Made by a program: the position numbers and the translations under genes. This document shows positions 53,606 to 58,974 of a stretch of DNA of 58,974 bases, piece by piece (within the stretch, counting starts at the first letter, position 1; each line of letters begins with the position of its first letter). Origin of the DNA: an uncultured Candidatus Competibacteraceae bacterium (GTDB lineage: Bacteria; Pseudomonadota; Gammaproteobacteria; Competibacterales; Competibacteraceae); NCBI GenBank assembly GCA_903879705.1, contig CAIRMO010000004.1:1-58974 (forward strand), read 5' to 3'. The notes under the pieces were generated by a model. That model was not told where the DNA came from and did no database searches. It saw nothing but the letters and a program-made list of their open reading frames with translations.

Positions 53606-55651
53606 TTATTCGCTCAGAGCTTTGAGCAGCGCGTCTTTGGCATCCGCGTAATACACGACGGTGATTTTAGTCGCCAAGTCATCGGGTAGATCAAACAATT
53701 GCTTGCGGGCCGAGACCGGGATGAGGATTTTCCGCGCCCCTTTATCGGCGGCCAGTTCAATGATGCTGACCGCGTTGTACAGCGGTTCGATGGAACCGCC
53801 GAGATTCAGTCCGCCGACGACCACCAGCCCGCCTTCCAGACTGCGCTCGACCAGCGCCGAACTCAGCGCCAGCAGAATGGGGATTCCGGTCGCTGCCGCA
53901 CTTTTGCAGGCATCAAAGGCGCGGAATTGCAGGGTGAACTCATGAGAACGCGGGTCACGATCCCCGACCAGTTCCCTGGCCCGGGCGTAAAGATTCTGTT
54001 CGGCACAACGCACACTTTCCTTGAGCGGTCCCGGTGGAGTTTGATTGAGAATCCGCAAACCACTGCCGGAGCCTTCGGTGACTTCAATGCGAAACAGGCC
54101 GGGATTTTCATCGGTGTCGCCGGGTGACAAGGCCCACACCTGACCGGCCGGGAGCGGATCGCTGCCGATACTGTTTTCGTGACGCAGTTCGGGAGTGGAA
54201 ACAAACTGTTCGATGCCATCCGGCAGCAGGGTAAAGCTGAAATGGGTGTTGCGAAACTCAGCCGCGCCGATGCGCTTTTGTTGTTCCTTCACCCGGCGGC
54301 GACATTCCAGCGCCAGCCTGGCGGCCCACTCCAGCGCGTCGTCAGGGACGAGCGTTTCGGGATCGGGGAACATCAGTTTGAGCAATCCGCTCATGGTTTT
54401 TTGGGTGGCGGTGGTGTCGCGGCCACTCAACGCACCGCCAAAATAGAGGCGACCCTGGAAGTGGTTAACCCGGCTTTGCGCCCGCAGGTGATTCCAGCAG
54501 GAGGAGAGGAAATCGCTGACCAGGCCAAAATGATCAGTCAACTGCTCGCGGTTGACTTTCGGCACATCCCAGCCGGGAAAGTAGGCATGGAGACGATCCA
54601 TAAAAGCGGTGTCATCGCGCATTTCCGGCGGGAGCGGGCCAAGCAGGTGGCCCATCCGCTGCTGGTGTTCGATATCGACTTCAAAGTTGCCGACCATGAC
54701 CAGGCCACCGAAACCGCGAATACTCTCCTTGCCCCGGCTGAATTCGCCGGACTCCATGTAGCCTTTCATAATATTCACGCCGTCTTTCTGATCAAAGGCG
54801 ATGCCAGCGACTTCATCGAAGCAAACCACGTCGTATTGGCAGACCAGGCCGCGTTGACCGTTCTGGTTGTTGACGAACATCTTGGCCACGGTGGCCTTGC
54901 CGCCCGAAACCAGATGCGCGTAAGGCGAAACCTGTTGGTAAAGGTGGCTTTTGCCGGTGCCGCGTGGCCCCAGTTCGACCGCGTTGTAGTTGTTTTCCAC
55001 GAACGGAATCATCCGCAGCAGCATGACATCGCATGTGCGCTCGCCGAGAACCGCCGGTTCCAGCCCGATGCTTCGCAGGAGTAAATCCCGCCATTCCTGG
55101 AAGGTGAACCGGCTGCGTCCCGCGCACAGGGTTTCCAGCACATTGCGTTTGGAAAGCTGGATTTCGCGCAGCGACTCGACGCCGAACGGCCGCCCGTTTT
55201 TTTCCTCGGCGATGTACGGATCGTAGGTTAGATCGACTTCCGCGTAAAAGCCGCCGGTGAGCATCCGGTCGTGGGTGTTCACCAGTTCGTCGGTGATGCG
55301 GACATCGTTGAGCCGCAAGCTGGGCAGTTCGGCCAGAAAGCAATTGTTTTTGGCATCCAGCCGGGCCTTGATCAGATCGATGATCTTGACCCGACCCTGT
55401 TCTTTGGCGCGGGCCTTGAACAGTTCTTCCTCGCCGGCCCGGACGGTTCGGCTGGATAATTGCCGTTGCACGATAGCCAATCCTTCCTGGATTTCGGTTT
55501 CGTCCACGCTGGCGCAGTAGCGTCCCAGCAGAAACTCCGCCACATAAGTGGGTACCGGGTATTGACCTTTGAATTGGCGCACCAGGTCTTTGCGAACCAG
55601 ATAGCCCTCAAAGGCTTGGGCGGCGATGTGGTCCAGGGCGTCGAGTTGCAT
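53606..55651 (-). CDS. brxL: BREX system Lon protease-like protein BrxL
   Basis: 681 residues. Acts in BREX phage defence as a DNA-binding AAA+ protein. Central ATPase with Walker A GPRGTGKSHLYQQ near residue 229 and a Walker-B-like VVCFDEVAGIAFDQKDG near 275; C-terminal Lon-like region with KSAAATGIPILLALSSALVE near 585 and VVVGGLNLGGSIEPLYNAVS near 610. The Lys of the Lon Ser-Lys dyad is not obvious (Asn-Ala where Lon has Glu-Lys), so protease activity is uncertain. The start is set by MQLDALDHIAAQAFEGYLVR. It follows pglZ on the same strand after a 131-bp gap filled by a large palindromic repeat. Confidence 0.93.
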   Translation of the reverse strand: MQLDALDHIAAQAFEGYLVRKDLVRQFKGQYPVPTYVAEFLLGRYCASVDETEIQEGLAIVQRQLSSRTVRAGEEELFKARAKEQGRVKIIDLIKARLDAKNNCFLAELPSLRLNDVRITDELVNTHDRMLTGGFYAEVDLTYDPYIAEEKNGRPFGVESLREIQLSKRNVLETLCAGRSRFTFQEWRDLLLRSIGLEPAVLGERTCDVMLLRMIPFVENNYNAVELGPRGTGKSHLYQQVSPYAHLVSGGKATVAKMFVNNQNGQRGLVCQYDVVCFDEVAGIAFDQKDGVNIMKGYMESGEFSRGKESIRGFGGLVMVGNFEVDIEHQQRMGHLLGPLPPEMRDDTAFMDRLHAYFPGWDVPKVNREQLTDHFGLVSDFLSSCWNHLRAQSRVNHFQGRLYFGGALSGRDTTATQKTMSGLLKLMFPDPETLVPDDALEWAARLALECRRRVKEQQKRIGAAEFRNTHFSFTLLPDGIEQFVSTPELRHENSIGSDPLPAGQVWALSPGDTDENPGLFRIEVTEGSGSGLRILNQTPPGPLKESVRCAEQNLYARARELVGDRDPRSHEFTLQFRAFDACKSAAATGIPILLALSSALVERSLEGGLVVVGGLNLGGSIEPLYNAVSIIELAADKGARKILIPVSARKQLFDLPDDLATKITVVYYADAKDALLKALSE

Positions 55652-55680
55652 GTTATTGAAATCCTGATTTATTGAGTAAG

Positions 55681-55782
55681 GGTAGGGCGGGTTAGCGTAG
55701 CGTAACCCGCCACTACTGCGACGCCACTACTGCGACTCCACCCACTGGCGGGTTACGGCTAACGCCTAACCCGCCCTACGCT
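55681..55782 (+). repeat. Large inverted repeat between pglZ and brxL
   Basis: GTAGGGCGGGTTAGCGTAGC...AACCCGCC is mirrored by GGCGGGTTACGGCTAACGCC...CCGCCCTAC. The arms are about 30 bp with a few mismatches around a centre carrying two copies of CCACTACTGCGAC. It fills almost the whole 131-bp gap and could stabilise or separate the two messages. Confidence 0.88.
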
Positions 55783-58092
55783 TTAGTGTTCTCCAATGAC
55801 AACCGGGTGCTTGAACAGCGGTTGGCCGGTGGCGTCAACGATCACGAGCCAAGCGTCTGTCCCCAGCGTCTCATCATCGGTCACCAGCAGGCTGGTTTTC
55901 TGACCGTTGGCTGCGCCGGTCATTGGACTGACAGCCAAGCTGGTGACCGCATCCGCGACTTGGCGGCGGAGATCCACGATCAAGCCTTGTGCGCCTTCCA
56001 GCACCACGTTCAGCCGCAATCCCGACCATTTCAGGTTTTTCAGGGTGACCGCTTTCGTGCCGCCCGTGAGCTGGGCGGTGACCGTTAAGGACGGAATCAA
56101 GGCTTCCTGCACCGTCAATCCGCCGTGGGCATATTCCATTCCGGCAACGAAACAGGAAACGCCAGGAGCCAGAACGACGGCTTCGGCAGCGTCCCAAAAC
56201 CAGGCGGTGAGCGGGTAGCCGTGCTGGGCATCGGGTTCAGGCAGGGCGCAGCGACTCCAGCGCGACGCGACCAGATGTTTGGGCAATTCGGCTTTGGGCA
56301 GTCCGTCGGGCAGCATCAACCAGCCGTGATCGGTGATGACCTTGACCTTGGCCCAGCCGGCGTGCAGGAGATCGGCGATGCGTTGCTGCAACCCGGCCAA
56401 CTCTTCCTCGACCCGCCACGCCAATTTCGCGCCTTGCTCATGGCCGTAGGTGTCTACCGCGCCGTATTCGGTCCAGGCACAGCCGGTGGGTGCGCCCAGT
56501 GCGTTGGCTTCGAGGAAGGTTAACCCCAGTTCGGGTAACAGGGCTTTGAAGCGGGCTTGAACCAGCGCCTTGCCGGTGTGGCGTTCCTTGACTTGAAAGC
56601 CGGTGCCTTCCAGCGGCCCGCCGAGTTTTGCCGCCAGCGGTTGCCAAGCGGGTTTCGCGGTAGCGGTCACGGTGGGCAGGGCGGACCAGTTCCAAGTCAG
56701 GGTGATGTCCTTGGCTAAACCGGCGGCGCGGAGCCGGGTTTCGAGACTGCGGGCGAGATCGAGGCGCAAGCCGTCAGCAAACAGATAAACCGTGCCGGTT
56801 TCAACCGGCAGCGTGCGGCAATGCTGCGGGCCGGTGGTGGGATAGGTCGAGGCCAGCGATTGGGCGAGGGAGGCGAATTTTTCCAGCCACGGCAGATAGA
56901 TCGCCCGGATCGCAGCGGTGACAGCTTGGGTGGCGGCGCGGGAACGGGCGGCGGCCAGGGCTTGCCACACACTGCGGTCGGCTTGCCAGCCCCGCGTGGC
57001 GTAGTCATGGGCCAGTGCGTCCCAAGTGGTCGGGGTACCAGACGTTTGGATGATTTCGGCGGCCTCGCGCAAATGGCCCATCGCCAACGCCAGCGGAGAT
57101 TCGCCCAAGGTGGCCCACACCCAGGTGGCGCGGTCTGCGTGTTCGGCGGCCAAGGTCATGATTTTAGACAGGGCCTCTTTGGATGAAACCGTCGCCAGTG
57201 CCAACAGATCGGTTTCCAGTTGTTTTTCCGCGTGTTGATTGGTGCGCGGCTGGTATTCACTCGGTTCCTCGAACAGGCTCAGCGGGGTCAGGGCTTCCAG
57301 TCGCTGTTGGATGCCGGGATACGCGCGAGGCGCTTCCTTGTAGCGTTCCCAAACCAGACTCCAGGCGGCTTTGCCGTGAGTCAGCTTTTCGGCAGCGGTG
57401 AGAACGCCGTCTTTCTCTGGATCGAAGCCATAGCTGTCCCGACAGACCGCCCGGAAGCTGGCCCATGCCGATCCCGCCTGTTCCAGTTCCCGCTGGAGGC
57501 GGGCGGGATCGCCCATCCAGCGCAATAGAGTTCGCACCGGGTCGGTGGTGACCAGGGCGCGGAAGTCCGCCGCTTCCAATTTGCGCCCGCGCAGGGTTGC
57601 CACTTCAATATCCAATAAGGCCCGCAGGCTTTCCTGAAGGGCTTTTTGGGTGTCCGGATCAGTCGCTACGTCCAGGCCAAGGCCGCCGCCGGCGCTCGCC
57701 AGGAAAGCGCAGGGCGTCCAGTCCTTGCCATTGTTCTGCGTCCAGAATTGTCCTTGGAATTGCAAGGCGAACAGGTGCTGTGCGGGTTTTGGGCATTGGG
57801 CGGCACTGCGAAAGGCCGGGCGACCGACGCCAGGCAGATAGATCACCGGTACGGCGGCGCTGGTGTGAGTTTCCAACTGGTAGCGCAACCAGACTGCCGG
57901 GCCGGTGGCGGTTTCGGGGGCGTAATCGCCCAGTGACCACAGCGCGGGATGGCTGACCCGCAAGGTTTCGATGCACGGCGTCCATTCTTGCGCCTCATCA
58001 GGCCACAGAATGACTCGGGGCGCGGCCAGCTCGTGCGAGTTGTAAGCGGCGGCGTGGTGCAGGGCGTGGAGAAGTGCGGTGAGGACGGTCAT
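55783..58092 (-). CDS. pglZ: BREX system phosphatase-like protein PglZ
   Basis: 769 residues. The alkaline-phosphatase-superfamily protein of BREX. Signature regions: VYLFADGLRLDLARSLETRL near residue 437 (metal Asp), KVKVITDHGWLMLPDGLPK near 585 (Asp-His), EYAHGGLTVQEALIPSLTVT near 655 (His). N-terminal ATP-binding-like region LWPDEAQEW near 30. PglZ is the core marker of BREX/Pgl systems. It lies downstream of mazF and upstream of brxL on the same strand, the pglZ-brxL order of type 1 BREX. Confidence 0.93.
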   Translation of the reverse strand: MTVLTALLHALHHAAAYNSHELAAPRVILWPDEAQEWTPCIETLRVSHPALWSLGDYAPETATGPAVWLRYQLETHTSAAVPVIYLPGVGRPAFRSAAQCPKPAQHLFALQFQGQFWTQNNGKDWTPCAFLASAGGGLGLDVATDPDTQKALQESLRALLDIEVATLRGRKLEAADFRALVTTDPVRTLLRWMGDPARLQRELEQAGSAWASFRAVCRDSYGFDPEKDGVLTAAEKLTHGKAAWSLVWERYKEAPRAYPGIQQRLEALTPLSLFEEPSEYQPRTNQHAEKQLETDLLALATVSSKEALSKIMTLAAEHADRATWVWATLGESPLALAMGHLREAAEIIQTSGTPTTWDALAHDYATRGWQADRSVWQALAAARSRAATQAVTAAIRAIYLPWLEKFASLAQSLASTYPTTGPQHCRTLPVETGTVYLFADGLRLDLARSLETRLRAAGLAKDITLTWNWSALPTVTATAKPAWQPLAAKLGGPLEGTGFQVKERHTGKALVQARFKALLPELGLTFLEANALGAPTGCAWTEYGAVDTYGHEQGAKLAWRVEEELAGLQQRIADLLHAGWAKVKVITDHGWLMLPDGLPKAELPKHLVASRWSRCALPEPDAQHGYPLTAWFWDAAEAVVLAPGVSCFVAGMEYAHGGLTVQEALIPSLTVTAQLTGGTKAVTLKNLKWSGLRLNVVLEGAQGLIVDLRRQVADAVTSLAVSPMTGAANGQKTSLLVTDDETLGTDAWLVIVDATGQPLFKHPVVIGEH

Positions 58093-58109
58093 CGTTTTGG
58101 GAATGGGCC

Positions 58110-58475
58110 TTAATTCGGTACGGTGTCGAAAAACCGCTCCGCGCCGATCAGCGGTAATAATCTCAACAGCACGGCGTCCATTACCCCCGGCTCAGCTTCG
58201 GCTTCTTTCCGCGCTTTCCGCTGAGTCCAATCCAGAGTCATGATCAGGTTGGCGGCTACGACTGAGGGCGTCTGGAGATTGTTGACGATGACTTCCGTAG
58301 CTGCCCCTCGGATGCTGGTGCTGATGGGGCAACAAATCAGTAGTCCGGTCGCCTGGTTATAGGCTTTCCCGGAAAGAACCAGCGCCGGGCGATACTTACC
58401 GATCTCCTTGCCTTTAGTCGGCTCGAAGTCCAGCCAGATAATTTCGTTTCGATCCGGCACATAGCGGTGGCCCAC
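58110..58475 (-). CDS. mazF: MazF/PemK-family toxin
   Basis: 121 residues from a GTG at 58475 with AGGAG upstream, 1 bp after the mazE stop; an ATG at 58517 would overlap mazE. YVPDRNEIIWLDFEPTKGKE, then RPALVLSGKAYNQATGLLIC and PISTSIRG, are the PemK/MazF hallmark; the later sequence NLIMTLDWTQRKARKEA contains the Asp of the fold. It is a sequence-specific mRNA endonuclease. It ends 18 bp before pglZ, so it may be co-transcribed with BREX. Confidence 0.9.
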   Translation of the reverse strand: MGHRYVPDRNEIIWLDFEPTKGKEIGKYRPALVLSGKAYNQATGLLICCPISTSIRGAATEVIVNNLQTPSVVAANLIMTLDWTQRKARKEAEAEPGVMDAVLLRLLPLIGAERFFDTVPN

Positions 58476-58476
58476 C

Positions 58477-58752
58477 TTAATCTCCTCGTTCCGATGCCAG
58501 GATCGCCGGTAATTCATCGGCGTGGGCTTTTACGGGGTCCAGTCCCTGCACCAGTTCGGCCTCGGAATAGGGGAAAGCGAAGAGTTTGCCAAGGCTTGGT
58601 TTTGGTGTGACCAGCAAGCCACCGTCAACCACGGCAACGGTGACGACCGTGCCGCGTTCGAGATGCGCCGCTTTGCTAATGGCCGGGGTGATACGTAGCC
58701 CCATGTTGTTACCCCACGGTTGAATCACGGCTTCAAAATGCAGGTTGTCCAT
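58477..58752 (-). CDS. mazE: MazE/AbrB-family antitoxin
   Basis: 91 residues from the ATG at 58752. AVIQPWGNNMGLRITPAISK, then GTVVTVAVVDGGLLVTPKP, is a SpoVT/AbrB swapped-hairpin domain (WGNS.GLRIP pattern); the tail VKAHADELPAILASERGD would contact the toxin. It overlaps or abuts mazF, so the pair is coupled. The start preferred over the 58842 ATG avoids a repeat-derived leader. Confidence 0.9.
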   Translation of the reverse strand: MDNLHFEAVIQPWGNNMGLRITPAISKAAHLERGTVVTVAVVDGGLLVTPKPSLGKLFAFPYSEAELVQGLDPVKAHADELPAILASERGD

Positions 58753-58818
58753 GTTGAATTCCTCGAAATATAGCCATCCGGTTGGAGTTGTGGAATTTCC
58801 CCTCGCTGAGGAGCGAAC

Positions 58819-58866
58819 CACCCCGGCCCCTGACGGGGCCACCCCTCCTTACTCAAGGAGGGGAAA
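58819..58866 (-). repeat. Dispersed palindromic repeat, copy 5 (inverted, diverged)
   Basis: GAACCACCCCGGCCCCTGAC, then GGGGCCACCCCTCCTTACTC and AAGGAGGGGAAAA. It is the inverse orientation of the 6.3-8.3 kb family with changed loop sequence (CCTGACGG instead of GCGAAGCG). It lies upstream of mazE. Confidence 0.8.
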
Positions 58867-58888
58867 AAGCGATGTACTGTGCTGGTTT

Positions 58889-58939
58889 TATCCCCTCCTT
58901 GGATAAGGAGGGGTGGCGCGAAGCGCCGGGGTGGTTCGA
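58889..58939 (+). repeat. Dispersed palindromic repeat, copy 6
   Basis: TCCCCTCCTTGGATAAGGAG, then GGGTGGCGCGAAGCGCCGGG GTGGTTCGA when read on. It is nearly identical to the copies at 6.3-7.9 kb, 50 kb away. Copies 5 and 6 are inverted to each other and may bracket a cassette boundary upstream of mazEF. The last 35 bp of the window show nothing further. Confidence 0.88.
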
Positions 58940-58974
58940 AGCGGCAATTCCACAACTCAGGTCGGATTCCTATA

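Noticed and set aside
53606-55651. brxL as the housekeeping Lon protease
   Set aside because: The N-terminal Lon substrate domain is missing, the Ser-Lys dyad is altered, and the neighbour is pglZ.

Overview
The window is about 59 kb of GC-rich chromosomal DNA from a gammaproteobacterium. The supporting evidence is a dksA gene of the enterobacterial type with a gluQRS remnant behind it, a sucA-sucB-lpd operon, uvrA, lgt, comEC, dnaQ and a TgpA-like transglutaminase. Many kinases, PEGA and formylglycine-generating-enzyme (FGE) domains, toxin-antitoxin (TA) pairs and palindromic repeats suggest a large-genome environmental lineage. A relative of the Competibacteraceae is my guess only. No rRNA, tRNA or CRISPR array was seen.

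Layout. 0-3 kb: dnaQ convergent with tgpA. 3.3-13.9 kb, all on the minus strand: radical SAM protein, zinc-ribbon/FHA protein, Ser/Thr kinase with a WD40 propeller, ClpA-like AAA+ ATPase and a coiled-coil protein. These core genes are interrupted by small TA or defence-like cassettes (BrnT-BrnA-XRE, PIN pair, DUF559, DUF4160-DUF2442) and a dispersed palindromic repeat. 13.9-16.2 kb: a paaK scrap and a large secreted beta-helix protein. 16.3-20.5 kb: lgt, a BrnT pair with a damaged antitoxin, and uvrA. 20.6-30.2 kb: a second phospho-signalling block with a PP2C phosphatase, two small membrane proteins (one with HEAGH), a pseudokinase-FGE fusion, an active kinase-FGE fusion and a six-repeat PEGA protein. 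30.2-34 kb: NAD malic enzyme, enoyl-CoA hydratase and 3-hydroxyacyl-CoA dehydrogenase.

34.7-41.5 kb is an AT-richer island: an exported protein with a G9 tract near its start codon, a membrane protein whose 5' end looks frameshifted, a membrane-anchored P-loop GTPase with a C-terminal beta domain, and a one-pass membrane protein. 41.7-43.4 kb is an OLD/PARIS-like AAA ATPase plus DUF4276 (TOPRIM-like) pair. The second gene appears cut short by a roughly 280-bp IS200/IS605-type remnant.

44.8-50.4 kb is the 2-oxoglutarate dehydrogenase operon, in which a palindromic repeat has inserted in frame into the SucB linker. 50.7-53.6 kb holds dksA, a truncated gluQRS and comEC. 53.6-58.8 kb is the distal end of a BREX phage-defence system (pglZ, brxL) with a MazEF pair just upstream of pglZ; the rest of BREX presumably lies beyond the window.

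The best candidates for an undescribed system are (1) the kinase/FHA/ClpA/radical-SAM cluster, (2) the exported-protein/GTPase island with a possible phase-variable switch, and (3) the pseudokinase-FGE, kinase-FGE and PP2C block. Every function stated here is inferred from sequence motifs read by eye; no database search was run.
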